Notes: generated by a model from the letters alone, not told the origin. Positions 31,556 to 41,240 are shown, numbered from the stretch's first letter. The stretch is 64,000 nt of DNA from CAMPKL01 sp963817465 (GCA_963817465.1 CAWFOP010000018.1:186001-250000); one strand, 5' to 3'. Numbers and translations: made by a program.

Positions 31556-34198
31556 TTGAAATCACTGGAAAAACTCAAATCCGACCGGCACTGGGCGACG
31601 TTCTACGGCGCCATCGTGATAGCGCTTTCATTTCTCTCGATCTCAGCTTCCGCCGCTTCCGAGACTTTTGACGCCCAAGTACGTCCGTTCCTCGACAAGA
31701 ACTGCATGGCGTGCCACAACAATGGCACGAAAACGGCAGGGGTGACCTTCCAAGACTACAAGACCGAGGCTGCGGCGCTCGAGCAGCCCTACGTTTGGGA
31801 AGACGTGCGGACGATGCTGCTGCGAGGCACGATGCCTCCGGAAGGTTTTCCGCGGCCCGAGCAAGACGCGGTGGACAAGGTTCTCGCCTGGATCAACAAG
31901 GGTCTCGAAGAAGCGGCCGACAACGCCAAGCCCGACCCGGGCCGGGTGACCGCCCGACGTCTCAATCGCACCGAATACAACAACACGGTGCACGATTTGC
32001 TGGGCGTCGACTTCCATCCCGCTGACGACTTCCCGGTCGACGACTCCGGCTACGGGTTCGACAACATCGGCGACGTCCTGACCGTCTCGCCGGTGCTGAT
32101 GGAGAAGTATTTGAGCGCGGCGGGCAAGATCGCGCGCAGCGCCATCGTCACCGATCGCAGACCCCCGAAGCCGACCGTAACGCGCTTGCAAGCCCCGCGC
32201 GTGGAGGGCGAGATCGAGTCTATCGGGTCTCAGATTGAGGTCTTGTATTCGCCCGAAGGCCGCCTGGTCGTGCCCTTCAAGTTTCCGGCGTCCGGCGATT
32301 ACGAGTTCGTGATGGATTTCAACGACCGCCGCACGGTCCCGCCGCCGCGGCCGGATTGGATGAACGATCTCGACGAGATCATCGCCGAGGCCAAGACCTG
32401 GACGGAAGAAAAGGTCACGGACAAGAAAGTCACGGGACGTCTCAATATTGATCGTCGCGACGCTCGCCGCATGATCGCGATGTTCGAAGGCGAGCAGGTC
32501 GACAACGATTGGGTCATCTCCCACGACGCGTTGATGGCCAAGCTCGAAGAGACGCGCGAATACGTCGAAAAAAATCCGGAGAAGCACGTCCCGCCGGCTC
32601 CTGTGTTACCCGTCGTGTTGAGCATTGACGGCAAGCAAATCCTCGAGAAGACCGCGGGCGATCGCGACTACTCCGAGGGCGGCGATCACGCGCGCGTTCA
32701 TATCGACGCCGGCACGCATGAGATTCGAGCCGAGTTCCTCGACCAGCAGCATCGGCCGTGGAATCCGAATGCGCTCGAGTGGGCCGATTACCGCCGCGAT
32801 CAAGACAAGGACCGGCGGTTGCTCGACATCGACTTTGTCGACGTGAAAGGGCCGTTCGACGCCGCGCCGCCGCCGCTGCCTGAGAGTCACAAAGAAATCA
32901 TGGAGTGCAACCCGACCGATCCGGTCGAGCAGCAGCGTTGCGCCAAGAGGATCGTGAGCAAGCTGACGCGGCGCGCGTTTCGCCGACCCCCGTCGGCGCA
33001 AGAGGTGGACAAGCTGGCGGGCTTTGTGAAGTTGGCCACCGATCAAGGCGCCTCGTTCACTGAAGGCGTGCAGGTGGCCCTGCAGGCGATCTTGGTTTCG
33101 CCGCAGTTCCTGTTTCGCATCGAGCGCGACCCGGACCCGACCGATGCCAAGGCGACGCACCGCATCAGCGACTACGAGTTGGCGAGCCGCTTGTCGTACT
33201 TCTTGTGGAGCAGCATGCCCGACGACGAGTTGCTGTCGGCCGCCGGCCGCGGAGAACTGCGCTCCGACGAAGGCGTCATCAAGCAGGTGCGGCGCATGCT
33301 GGCCGACCCAAAATCGCAGGCCTTGGCCAAGAACTTCGCGGGTCAATGGCTGGAGTTGCGTAACCTGGACCGCGTCAACCCGGACCCCGACCTGTTCCCC
33401 GAGTTCGATCAAGAGTTGCGCCGGTCGATGCGCAAGGAAACGGAATTGTTCTTCCAGGCGATGCTCAACGAAGATCGCAGCATCCTGGATTTCCTGACGG
33501 CGGACTTCACGTTCGTGAACGAACCCTTGGCCAAGCTTTACGGCATCGAGGGCGTGAAGGGTCGCGAGTTTCGCCGTGTCGAGGTCGACGGCAACGAGCG
33601 CGGAGGCTTGCTGAGTCAGGCGGGCATCCTGACGGTGTCTTCGTACCCGACTCGAACTTCTCCCGTGCTGCGCGGGCTGTGGGTGCTCGAGAACATTCTC
33701 GACTCACCGCCGCCGCCCCCGCCGCCGGGCGTACCGACGTTCGACGAATCGAAGGTCGGCAAGGACGCCAGCTTGCGCGAGCAACTGGAACAGCATCGTT
33801 CGAACCCGAGTTGCGCCGTGTGTCACAAGCGCATGGACAACCTCGGCTTCGGGCTGGAAAATTACGACCCAATTGGTCGCTGGCGCACCAAGGTCGGCCG
33901 CTTCCCGGTCGACTCTTCCGGCGAGTTGCCGGGCGGCCACAAGTTTGACCAACCGGGCGAGCTGAAGTCGATTCTCCGTAACACGGAAGGCGACCGCTTC
34001 GCCCGAGCATTGACGGAGAAATTGCTGACGTACGCACTGGGACGCGGAGTCGAACGCTTCGACACGCCTGCGATCAAAGGAATTCAAGCGAACCTCGCCA
34101 AGAACGGCTACCGGTTCTCCGCCTTGATCGACGGCATCGTCACGAGCGAGCCCTTCCTGATGCGACGCGGCGAGGAGATGGTGAGAAGCGATGATTAA
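31556..34198 (+). CDS. DUF1587/1595/1592/1588/1585 cytochrome-like exported protein
   Basis: 880 residues from TTG 31556, with a signal peptide (about residues 16-34, FYGAIVIALSFLSISASAA). Domain order by recognisable blocks: haem site NCMACHNNGTKTAGV with WEDVRTMLLRGTMPP; DUF1587 RRLNRTEYNNTVHDLLGVDFHPADDFPVDDSGYGFDN; DUF1595 LTRRAFRRPPSAQEVDKLAGF; DUF1592 YELASRLSYFLWSSMPDDELL; DUF1588 GGLLSQAGILTVSSYPTRTSPVLRG with a second CxxCH (SCAVCHKRMDNLGFGLENYD); DUF1585 ALTEKLLTYALGRGVE. A proline run (SPPPPPPPG) links two domains. Such proteins are abundant in Planctomycetes and Acidobacteria and are thought to be periplasmic, but their reaction is not established. It overlaps the DUF1552 partner by 8 bases. 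Confidence 0.93.
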   Translation: MKSLEKLKSDRHWATFYGAIVIALSFLSISASAASETFDAQVRPFLDKNCMACHNNGTKTAGVTFQDYKTEAAALEQPYVWEDVRTMLLRGTMPPEGFPRPEQDAVDKVLAWINKGLEEAADNAKPDPGRVTARRLNRTEYNNTVHDLLGVDFHPADDFPVDDSGYGFDNIGDVLTVSPVLMEKYLSAAGKIARSAIVTDRRPPKPTVTRLQAPRVEGEIESIGSQIEVLYSPEGRLVVPFKFPASGDYEFVMDFNDRRTVPPPRPDWMNDLDEIIAEAKTWTEEKVTDKKVTGRLNIDRRDARRMIAMFEGEQVDNDWVISHDALMAKLEETREYVEKNPEKHVPPAPVLPVVLSIDGKQILEKTAGDRDYSEGGDHARVHIDAGTHEIRAEFLDQQHRPWNPNALEWADYRRDQDKDRRLLDIDFVDVKGPFDAAPPPLPESHKEIMECNPTDPVEQQRCAKRIVSKLTRRAFRRPPSAQEVDKLAGFVKLATDQGASFTEGVQVALQAILVSPQFLFRIERDPDPTDAKATHRISDYELASRLSYFLWSSMPDDELLSAAGRGELRSDEGVIKQVRRMLADPKSQALAKNFAGQWLELRNLDRVNPDPDLFPEFDQELRRSMRKETELFFQAMLNEDRSILDFLTADFTFVNEPLAKLYGIEGVKGREFRRVEVDGNERGGLLSQAGILTVSSYPTRTSPVLRGLWVLENILDSPPPPPPPGVPTFDESKVGKDASLREQLEQHRSNPSCAVCHKRMDNLGFGLENYDPIGRWRTKVGRFPVDSSGELPGGHKFDQPGELKSILRNTEGDRFARALTEKLLTYALGRGVERFDTPAIKGIQANLAKNGYRFSALIDGIVTSEPFLMRRGEEMVRSDD

Positions 34199-35549
34199 TA
34201 CCGGAAAACATTTGCACCGACGCACGTTCCTGCGAGGACTCGGCGTCACGATGGCGCTTCCCTTCCTCGACGCGATGACGCCGGCATTCGGCGCCTCGCC
34301 TACGCTGACCGGCGATACGCCGCGGCGCTTGGCCTTCGCGTACGTGCCGAACGGCGTGATCATGGACGCTTTCAAGCCGACGACGATCGGCGCCGACTTC
34401 GAGATGACGCGCATTCTCGAGTCTCTCGCCCCGCTCAAGAGCGACTTGCTGGTGATTACGGGGCTGACGGACAACAACGGCAACGCCCTGGGAGACGGTC
34501 CGGGAGACCACGCTCGGGCCGCCGCCTCATATCTGACCGGAGTCCACCCCAAGAAGACATCCGGCGCCGACATCCAGAACGGGATCTCGGTGGATCAGGT
34601 GGCGGCGAACGCCGTCGGAGGCTCGACGCGCTTTGCATCGCTCGAGCTCGGCACCGAGCCGGGGCAGCTCGCGGGCAACTGCGATTCGGGGTATAGCTGC
34701 GCTTACTCGAACACGATTTCGTGGCGCGGCGACACGACGCCGAATCCGCCCGAGATCAACCCTCGACTCGTCTTCGAGCGCATATTCGGCGCTGAGGACC
34801 AGCCGAAGGATCCTGTCGTGCGCGCCCGCCGCAAGCTCTACAAGGAGAGCATTCTCGATTTCGTGCAGCAAGACACGAAGTCGTTGATGAGCAACTTGGG
34901 GCCGACGGACAAACGCAAGCTCGACGAGTACTTGTTCTCGGTGCGTGACATTGAAAAGCGCATCGCGGCGGCCGAAGCCGACGGTCCGGAGATCGCACCG
35001 ACGATCGACCGTCCCGACGGCATTCCCATCGAGTTCCAGAAGCACGTCCGGCTGATGTACGACTTGATGACATTGGCCTTCCAGGCCAACCTCACCCAGG
35101 TCGCGACCTTTATGTACGGGCGCGAGGGATCGAACCGCACCTATCGCGAGATCGGCGTCTCGGGCGCTCACCACGGCTTGACGCACCACCGCGGCGACCC
35201 GCAGAAGATCGAAGACATCACCAAGATCAACTCGTTCCACATGGAGCAGTTCGCCTACTTCCTCGACAGGCTGAAGTCGACGCCGGACGGGGAGGGCACG
35301 CTCCTCGACAACACGATCGCCGTCTACGGTTCGGGCATTTCGGACGGCAACAAACATCTGCACAACGACCTGCCGGTGCTGGTTGCGGGCCGCGGCGGCG
35401 GATCGATTCGGCCCGGCCGCCACATCAATTTCGCCGACGGCACCCCGATGACAAACTTATATATGTCGGTGCTCGACCGCATGGGCGTGCAGCGCGAAAA
35501 CCTTGGCGACTCGACCGGAGAGTTGGAAGATCTCAGCGACCTCGGCTGA
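34191..35549 (+). CDS. Tat-exported DUF1552 protein
   Basis: 452 residues with a twin-arginine leader (HLHRRTFLRGLGVTMALPF). The body shows the DUF1552 pattern: RRLAFAYVPNGVIMDAF, LEIGxx-like LASLELGTEPGQLAGNCDSG, YSCAYSNTISWRG, NPRLVFERIFG, DEYLFSVRDIEKRI, HVRLMYDLMTLAFQANLT, and near the end LLDNTIAVYGSGISDGNKHLHNDLPVLVAG. The last block resembles sulfatase/alkaline-phosphatase-like proteins of the DUF1501/1552 group. The family nearly always sits next to a DUF1592-type protein, as here (8-base overlap), implying a shared periplasmic complex or pathway. Biochemical role unknown. Confidence 0.93.
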   Translation: MINTGKHLHRRTFLRGLGVTMALPFLDAMTPAFGASPTLTGDTPRRLAFAYVPNGVIMDAFKPTTIGADFEMTRILESLAPLKSDLLVITGLTDNNGNALGDGPGDHARAAASYLTGVHPKKTSGADIQNGISVDQVAANAVGGSTRFASLELGTEPGQLAGNCDSGYSCAYSNTISWRGDTTPNPPEINPRLVFERIFGAEDQPKDPVVRARRKLYKESILDFVQQDTKSLMSNLGPTDKRKLDEYLFSVRDIEKRIAAAEADGPEIAPTIDRPDGIPIEFQKHVRLMYDLMTLAFQANLTQVATFMYGREGSNRTYREIGVSGAHHGLTHHRGDPQKIEDITKINSFHMEQFAYFLDRLKSTPDGEGTLLDNTIAVYGSGISDGNKHLHNDLPVLVAGRGGGSIRPGRHINFADGTPMTNLYMSVLDRMGVQRENLGDSTGELEDLSDLG

Positions 35550-35579
35550 CGGTGCGGCTCGTAAAATCGCTGTTCGACC

Positions 35580-35612
35580 AAGGGCCTTCCTCCGGGAGGG
35601 CCTTTCCTTTTT
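35580..35612 (+). terminator. Intrinsic terminator after the DUF1552 gene
   Basis: AAGG plus CCTTCC (5' arm, one bulged G), loop TCCG, GGAGGG plus CCTT (3' arm), then TCCTTTTT. It lies 31 bases after the DUF1552 stop and ends the two-gene unit. Confidence 0.8.
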
Positions 35613-35741
35613 GTCGATTTATACCCACAACAAGAGTTCATTCAAAAGCTATGAGGCAAGCAAAGGTCTTGTATTTTTCCGCGCCTGCAAAAGTTCTTCC
35701 TGAGGCGGTCGGCGCGGCGTAGGCTTGCGACAATCCATTGG

Positions 35742-36363
35742 ATGACTCCGCCGCGCTTCTATCCGATCCTCGACACTGCATTTCTATCCCGCCGCGGACT
35801 CGACATCCTCGATGTGGCGAGGGCTCTGGCGGATGGCGGCGCCCGGTGGGTCCAATTGCGGCACAAGGACGCCTATACCCGCGAAGCGTTCGATCTCGCC
35901 GCCGAGGTGGGCCGGATCGTCCAGGCGGCGGGCGCGAAGTACGTGATCAACGACCGCGCGGATGTCGCTCTGATGCTGGGAGCGGACGGCGTGCATGTGG
36001 GCCAGGACGATTTGCCTCCCGCCCAGGTCAGGAAGCATCGTCGGGGATCGCGCGTTCGTCGGCTACTCGACTCATAACGAGGCGCAGTTGCGCGCGGGCG
36101 ACGCTGAACCGGTGGACTACCTCGCTCTAGGGCCCGTCTTCGGCACGACGTCGAAGGAGAATCCCGACGCCGCCGTCGGGGTCGAGGAGCTGCGGCGGCT
36201 GCGCGGACTGACCTCGAAACCGCTGACGGCGATCGGCGGGATCACCCGGGAAAACGTCGCGTCAGTGTTCGAGGCGGGGGCGGATTCGGCGGCTTTGATC
36301 TCGGATTTTCTGCGTGGGGACTGGCGGGCGTCCGTAGCGGTTTGGCTCACGGCCATCTCCTGA
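35742..36363 (+). CDS. thiE: Thiamine-phosphate synthase (frameshift near 36031-36040)
   Basis: About 206 residues after restoring one frame break. It condenses HMP-pyrophosphate with thiazole phosphate to give thiamine phosphate. First part from ATG 35742: RFYPILDTAFLSRRGLDIL, WVQLRHKDAYTREAF (QxRxK motif), KYVINDRADVALMLGADGVHVGQDDLPPAQVRK. The frame then shifts by one extra base and continues IVGDRAFVGYSTHNEAQL, VDYLALGPVFGTTSKEN and the phosphate-binding TAIGGITRENVASVFEAGAD. All catalytic blocks are present across the two frames, so the gene is likely functional and the break a sequence error. No TPP riboswitch-like leader was recognised, and no other thi genes are nearby. Confidence 0.86.
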
Positions 36364-36467
36364 AATCGCGTACTGACGCGTACAGTCCTCGACCGGGTCG
36401 ATCGCGGACGGCCGGGGGCCGTATTGCGCGTTTGTCACCGGCTACGCTAGCATTCGAGACCGTCTCT

Positions 36468-37836
36468 ATGGCCGACACCTCCGAGTTCAATCCGTACCTG
36501 CGCAAGCCCGAACACATCGTCGAACCCCCGACAAAGTTCGGCGAGATCATCAAGCTGATCGGCCCGGGCCTCATCCTGGCGAGCTCGATTGTCGGCTCCG
36601 GCGAGCTGATCGCCACGACAGTCCTAGGCGCCGAGGTCGGCTACACGCTGCTGTGGCTGATCATCCTGAGCTGCTTCATCAAGATCGTCGTGCAGAACGA
36701 GCTCGGCCGCTACGCCATCGGCACGGGCGAGACGACGCTCGAAGCTTTCGACCAGCGTGCCGGGGCCGCGCCTCAAGGTTTCGTGGCTGGTTTGGTGCTG
36801 GTTCATCATGGTCATGTTCACGCTCATGCAGGTCGGCGGCATGATGGGCGGCATCGGCGAGGTCTTGAACCGGCAGTTACCGCAAGTCTCGATCGTCGGG
36901 TGGGTTTGGATTCTAAACTTCGTCACGGTCGGACTCCTGATCGGCGGGCGGTACGCCGTCGTCGAGAAGGTCTCGATGGCCCTGGTGGTCACCTTCACTG
37001 CGATGACGGTCGGGGCGGCGCTCATCCTGCTGAAGCTGCCGCAGTATTTTCAATGGGCCGACGTGCTCAGCGGCCTGGAATTCCGGCGGCCCGAGGGCGG
37101 CTTGACGACGGCCGTGGCCGCCTTCGGCATCACCGGCGTCGGCGCGACCGAGCTGGTGATGTACCCCTATTGGTGCATCGAGAAAGGCTATGCCCGCTAC
37201 GCCGGGCCGCGCGACGACTCGCCGCAGTGGGTCAGGCGAGCGTTCGGCTGGACCAAGGTGATGGGGGTCGACGTCGTGAACTCGATGCTGATCTACACCT
37301 TCGCGACCGTGGCTTTCTACGTCCTTGGCGCGGGCGTGCTCAACGGCATGGGCATCGTTCCCGAAGGCTCGAGCACGATCGACACACTTTCGAACCTTTA
37401 CACGCAAACGCTCGGGCAATGGGCGCTGCCGCTGTTTTTGGTCGGCGCCGTGGCGGTCCTGTATTCGACGGTGTTCGCTTCGACCGCCGCCCACACCCGC
37501 GTCTTCGCCGACTTCACCGGCATGCTGGGCCTGTACGACAAGGGCAACTACGCGCTCCGCCTACGCGTTACTCGAATCTTCGTCTTCGTGCTGCTGTTCC
37601 TGCCGTCGGTTTACTTCATGTTTCTTTCCGAGCCGGTGCTGATGGTCAAGATCGGCGGAATCGCGCAGGCTTCGATGCTGCCTATCATCGCGCTCGCCAC
37701 GCTTTACCTGCGCTACAAGCGTCTGCCGCCGAAGATTGCGCCCGCCGGCTGGATTTCGCTGGCTCTTTGGGTGTCGGCCCTCGTGATGGCGTTCATGATG
37801 GGCTACTCGGTGATTCAGCGGATCACCGGCGGATAA
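36468..37836 (+). CDS. Nramp-family divalent-metal transporter-like membrane protein (frameshift near 36750-36757)
   Basis: About 455 residues after removal of one extra base. N-terminal soluble stretch ADTSEFNPYLRKPEHIVEPP, then FGEIIKLIGPGLILASSIVGSGELI, the first membrane helix. The Nramp DPGN metal motif is replaced here by SIVGSGE, as in the divergent Nramp-related group. Around ten or eleven hydrophobic segments follow: LLWLIILSCFIKIVV, LVWCWFIMVMFTLMQVGGMMGG, FVTVGLLIGGRYAVV, GALxx-type MTVGAALILLKLP, AVAAFGITGVGATELVMYPYW, and so on to WISLALWVSALVMAFMMGY. The break sits at CAG-C-GTG: LEAFDQ continues VPGPRLKVSW. Loss of canonical ligands means manganese or iron transport should not be assumed. 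Confidence 0.82.
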
Positions 37837-37912
37837 AGCGGGTCGCGAATTTTGTTTGCACTATTGCGCGGTCGGCGGCGTCATTCTTAGTGTGAAGAGT
37901 GTTGGAGCAGGC

Positions 37913-38371
37913 ATGCGCCTTCGAGACCGCAAGGGATTCTCCCTCATCGAGTTGCTGATCGTCATCGCGATCATCCTGATCATCGCGGCGATCGCCATCC
38001 CGAAGCTGACGCAAGCCCGCAAGGCAGCCTACGAGATGGCGGCGATCCGGGCTCTCAATACGGTCAACACGGCGCAAATTCAATATTTTTCGACCTATGG
38101 ACGCTACGCTCAGACGCTGAACGAGCTTGGCCCGCCCCCCGGCAACGCCGCGCCATCGCCCGCCGCGGCGGACCTGGTCCCCGACAACCTCGCCGCGGGC
38201 CTGCACCAGGGCTATGTCTTCACGATGGTCGGCACGCCGTCGGGCTACACCGTCAACGCCGATCCGCAGGCGGCGACCACAGGCACACGGCATTTCTATA
38301 CCGATCACGACAATGTGATCCGGCAGAACTTCGGCCAATCGGCGTCGGAAAACGACCCCGAGATTCAGTAA
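37913..38371 (+). CDS. Type IV pilin/pseudopilin-like protein
   Basis: 152 residues from ATG 37913 behind GGAGCAGG. A class III signal: short basic leader MRLRDRKG, cleavage G/F, then FSLIELLIVIAIILIIAAIAIP with the conserved Glu at +5. After the N-terminal helix comes KAAYEMAAIRALNTVNTAQIQYFSTYGRYAQTLNEL, the usual alpha-spine to beta transition of PilA/GspG. The C-terminal part (YVFTMVGTPSGYTVNADP, RHFYTDHDNVIRQ) is the beta-sheet head and lacks a cysteine pair. It would be processed by PilD and assembled into a pilus or secretion pseudopilus. A glycosyltransferase follows 61 bases downstream. Confidence 0.92.
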   Translation: MRLRDRKGFSLIELLIVIAIILIIAAIAIPKLTQARKAAYEMAAIRALNTVNTAQIQYFSTYGRYAQTLNELGPPPGNAAPSPAAADLVPDNLAAGLHQGYVFTMVGTPSGYTVNADPQAATTGTRHFYTDHDNVIRQNFGQSASENDPEIQ

Positions 38372-38432
38372 ATCCGGGGAAAGCTTTGACGCGGACGAAG
38401 TCAAGTTGGTATCCCTTGATTTCCGTTTCGCA

Positions 38433-39185
38433 ATGAAGCTCTCGGTCGTTATCCCCATCTACAACGAGGTCGCCACTCTTGCCGAGATGGTGGCCAAGGT
38501 TCAAACGATCGATATCGACAAGGAGCTGATCCTGGTCGATGACGGCTCGACCGACGGCACCCGCGAAATTCTCGGGGCGCTCGAGGCGCAATATACGAAT
38601 GTCCGTGTGCTGCTGCACGAACGCAATCTCGGCAAGGGCCGCGCCCTCCGGACCGGCTTCGAACACGCCCGCGGCGACTACGTGATCGTCCAGGACGCCG
38701 ACCTCGAATACGACCCCGAGGACTTCCACAAGCTCCTGCGGCCGTTGGACGCCGGCAAGGCCGACGCTGTATTCGGCTCGCGATTCTTGAGCACCGAAGA
38801 GCGCCGCGTCCTTTATTTTTGGCACTCGGTCGGCAACAGCGTGTTGACGCTGCTGTCGAATATGGCGACCGACTTGAACCTCACGGACATGGAGACCTGC
38901 TACAAGATGTTCCGGCGGGAGCTGATCCAGGCCATTCCCCTCGAGGAAGACCGCTTCGGCTTCGAGCCCGAGGTCACGGCCAAAATCGCCAAGGCGCGAG
39001 CCCGCGTGTACGAGGTTGGGATCGCCTACCACGGCCGGACGTACGAAGAGGGCAAGAAGATCGGCCTCAAAGACGGCTTCCGCGCTCTTTGGTGCATCGC
39101 GAAGTATCGCTTGCAGCCGCTGCGGCTCAAGACCCCTTGGCGGCCTCCCCCTATTGCGGGCGCCGCTCGACCATTAAGCGGTTGA
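38433..39185 (+). CDS. Family 2 glycosyltransferase (dolichol-phosphate mannosyltransferase-like)
   Basis: 250 residues from ATG 38433 (MKLSVVIPIYNEVATLAEMV). GT-A fold of the DPM1/polyprenyl-phosphate type, which transfers a sugar from a nucleotide donor to a lipid phosphate. Motifs: VVIPIYNE, LILVDDGSTDGTREIL, GKGRALRTGFEHARGDYVIVQDADLEYDPED (the DAD metal site), FGSRFLST, and MFRRELIQAIPLEEDRFGFEPEVTAKIAK. No C-terminal membrane helices, so it is a soluble DPM1-type enzyme. Possibly linked to pilin or surface glycosylation given its neighbour. Its 3' end overlaps the convergent MaoC gene by 35 bases. Confidence 0.92.
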   Translation: MKLSVVIPIYNEVATLAEMVAKVQTIDIDKELILVDDGSTDGTREILGALEAQYTNVRVLLHERNLGKGRALRTGFEHARGDYVIVQDADLEYDPEDFHKLLRPLDAGKADAVFGSRFLSTEERRVLYFWHSVGNSVLTLLSNMATDLNLTDMETCYKMFRRELIQAIPLEEDRFGFEPEVTAKIAKARARVYEVGIAYHGRTYEEGKKIGLKDGFRALWCIAKYRLQPLRLKTPWRPPPIAGAARPLSG

Positions 39186-39597
39186 CGCCGCGCTGCACGA
39201 CCGCGCCGTCTTGATTGCGGAGCTCGAGCGCCAGCGTCACGATCCCGCGGTCGGGCTTGCTGGTCGATTCACGCTTTTCCGTCACCTTCATGTTCGCCGT
39301 CACGGTGTCGCCGACGAAAATCGGCCCCGTGAAGTCCCAAGTCCAATGCAGCGACGCCATGGCATGAATGCGGAAGTCGGAACGGTTCTTGAGCCCGTCG
39401 GTGAGAGCCAAGCCAAGCAGCCCATGGGCGACCCGGCGGCCGAACTGCGTCTTCTTTGCGAACTCGTCGTTCGTGTGCAGCTCGAAGAAATCCATCGAGA
39501 GGCCGGCGAACTGCATCACGTGCCAATCGGTCACGGTCACGCCCGGCGTGGTGAATTCCTCGCCGATCTCGATCTCCTCGAAGTAGCGACGGTCCAT
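39151..39597 (-). CDS. MaoC-family (R)-hydratase
   Basis: 148 residues. Hot-dog fold enoyl-CoA hydratase/dehydratase type. Motifs: YFEEIEIGEEFTTPGVTVTDWHVMQFAGLSMD (catalytic Asp/His region), FGRRVAHGLLGLALTDGL and WDFTGPIFVGDTVTANMKVTEKR. Cytoplasmic; would act on a CoA- or ACP-linked substrate. Full length. It is the last gene of a minus-strand run after the TPR membrane protein, 26 bases downstream, but has no obvious relation to those glyco-type genes. Confidence 0.92.
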   Translation of the reverse strand: MDRRYFEEIEIGEEFTTPGVTVTDWHVMQFAGLSMDFFELHTNDEFAKKTQFGRRVAHGLLGLALTDGLKNRSDFRIHAMASLHWTWDFTGPIFVGDTVTANMKVTEKRESTSKPDRGIVTLALELRNQDGAVVQRGVNRLMVERRPQ

Positions 39598-39623
39598 GGG
39601 AAAAGGCGCTCAGGATAGCACGG

Positions 39624-41240
39624 TCAAAGGCTTTTGGCGGCCGCCATCGCGGCGGACTGTTGGGCGCTCCACGCGCAGCCGGGCGGCGCCTCTTCGGCGA
39701 TCTCTCGCGCGCGAGCTTCATCTCCTCGCGAACGCTCGAGCAGCATCAGATTGTTGCGGGCGTCGAAGCTGCACGGGTCGCGCTCGAGAGCCTGGCGGAA
39801 GGCTTCGTCCGCCTCGCCAAGCCGGCCGATCATGAGGTAGGCGGCGCCCAGATTGGCGAGCGGCTGCGCCGACCGCGGATCGAGCTCGGAGGCGCGGCGC
39901 AACGGTTCGAGCGCCGGGCCAGGACGGCGGGACGTCAACAGGAACAAGCCCAGCTCCTGGGACGCCTGCGGGCTTTCGGGCGCAAGCGCAACCGCCTCGC
40001 GCAGCAGCTTTTCTCGCTCTCCCCAGGCCGCCTCGCCCCGCGGTTCCAATGCCTGCGCCAAGTGCAGCTTCGGGCGGACCTTGTCGGGCGACTTGGCGAC
40101 TGTGTCGCGCCACAGGGTTTCGGCGTCGCTCCACTGCGTCGCCCGCCGGTGCGTGGCGTAAGCCAGAGGCAGGGCGACGGCCAGCGCCGCGGCCGCCAAG
40201 GCTCGCCCGGAGAGTCGCGCCCCCAGTGCGGCGCTCACGGCCGGCGCAAACGCCAGCAGCGGCAACAGCATCCGCCGGTCGGCCGTCGCGTCCGCCAGCG
40301 GCACAACGCTCGAGGTCGGCAGAAACAGCAGCACCGCGCCGAGCGGCCAGAACCATTCCTTACGCCTCCGCGCCAAGTACGCGAGGCCTGCGCCGAGCAG
40401 GAGCAAAGCGGCCCACGAAGCCAATGCGACGGCGTCGGGGCCCTGACTCAGCGGGAACTCGCGGTCGAAGTTCCAACCGACGGGCGCCACGAAGCGCGCC
40501 AGATATTGCCAGATGACACGGCCCTGCGTCCAAAAGTAGGTCCAAGCGGTCACGCCTTCAACGCCCGTCACCGCCCCCGAGCCCGGATTGGCATGCGCGG
40601 CGTAAAGCACGCGGAGGAACGCCGCCGCGACCAAAGCCGCCATCGCCGCCAGAGGTTTGACGCGCCTCAGAAGAGCGTGCCCCGTCGAGCGACGATAGAA
40701 GACCTCGAACGCCGCTAGAAACAACACAAAGCCCGCCGCTTCCTCTTTGGCGAGTAGCGCCAAAAGCATCGCGCCGACGCTCCACCAAGGCCGGTCGCGG
40801 AGCCACAGCAGCCACGCCGCGACGCACAGCAGCGCCGCTAGCAGCGACGCCCGGGCGAACACATACGCCGTCGCCTCCGTCGCCGCCGGGTGCAGCGCCA
40901 GCACGGCGACCGCCAGCGCAGCCGGTCCAGGACTGAGCAACGAGCGATAGACGGCCGCCGCCAAGACGACCAAGGCCAGGAAGATCCCGAGATTGACGGT
41001 GTGATCGCAGACGGCGTCGCCGTCGGGCGGCGCGTAGCTGATCCAGAAAGACAGATAGGTCAGCGGACGGGTGCGGTCGAGGTCGAACAGATGCTGCCAG
41101 CCGCCGCTTTGCTGCACGAGCGGGTCGGTGAGGAGCGAGTAGTCGTCGAAGTAGTAGGGTGCGCGCAGGACGGGTGCGTAGGCGACCGCGGCGGTGATGA
41201 CGATTGCGGCGACGGCCAGTCGAAACCGGCCTTCGGTCAT
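39624..41240 (-). CDS. Multi-spanning membrane protein with C-terminal TPR repeats
   Basis: 538 residues from ATG 41240 (MTEGRFRLAVAAIVIT), which overlaps the upstream glycosyltransferase stop (ATGA). Residues about 5-375 hold about ten membrane helices in an arrangement resembling PMT/TMTC-like glycosyltransferases: a luminal-type YYFDDYSLLTDP acidic pair after helix 1, then ALHPAATEATAYVFARASLL. Residues about 380-530 are TPR repeats (WRDTVAKSPDKVRPKLHLAQAL, GLFLLTSRRPGPALEPLRRA, GAAYLMIGRLGEADEAFRQAL). This fits TMTC-type O-mannosyltransferase homologues; activity is inferred only from topology and the DD pair. Its operon with a GT4 enzyme supports a surface-glycan role. Confidence 0.85.
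   Translation of the reverse strand: MTEGRFRLAVAAIVITAAVAYAPVLRAPYYFDDYSLLTDPLVQQSGGWQHLFDLDRTRPLTYLSFWISYAPPDGDAVCDHTVNLGIFLALVVLAAAVYRSLLSPGPAALAVAVLALHPAATEATAYVFARASLLAALLCVAAWLLWLRDRPWWSVGAMLLALLAKEEAAGFVLFLAAFEVFYRRSTGHALLRRVKPLAAMAALVAAAFLRVLYAAHANPGSGAVTGVEGVTAWTYFWTQGRVIWQYLARFVAPVGWNFDREFPLSQGPDAVALASWAALLLLGAGLAYLARRRKEWFWPLGAVLLFLPTSSVVPLADATADRRMLLPLLAFAPAVSAALGARLSGRALAAAALAVALPLAYATHRRATQWSDAETLWRDTVAKSPDKVRPKLHLAQALEPRGEAAWGEREKLLREAVALAPESPQASQELGLFLLTSRRPGPALEPLRRASELDPRSAQPLANLGAAYLMIGRLGEADEAFRQALERDPCSFDARNNLMLLERSRGDEARAREIAEEAPPGCAWSAQQSAAMAAAKSL

Noticed and set aside
35550..35741. TPP riboswitch before thiE
   Set aside because: No CTGAGA...ACCTGAT-type core recognised; the gap holds the DUF1552 terminator.
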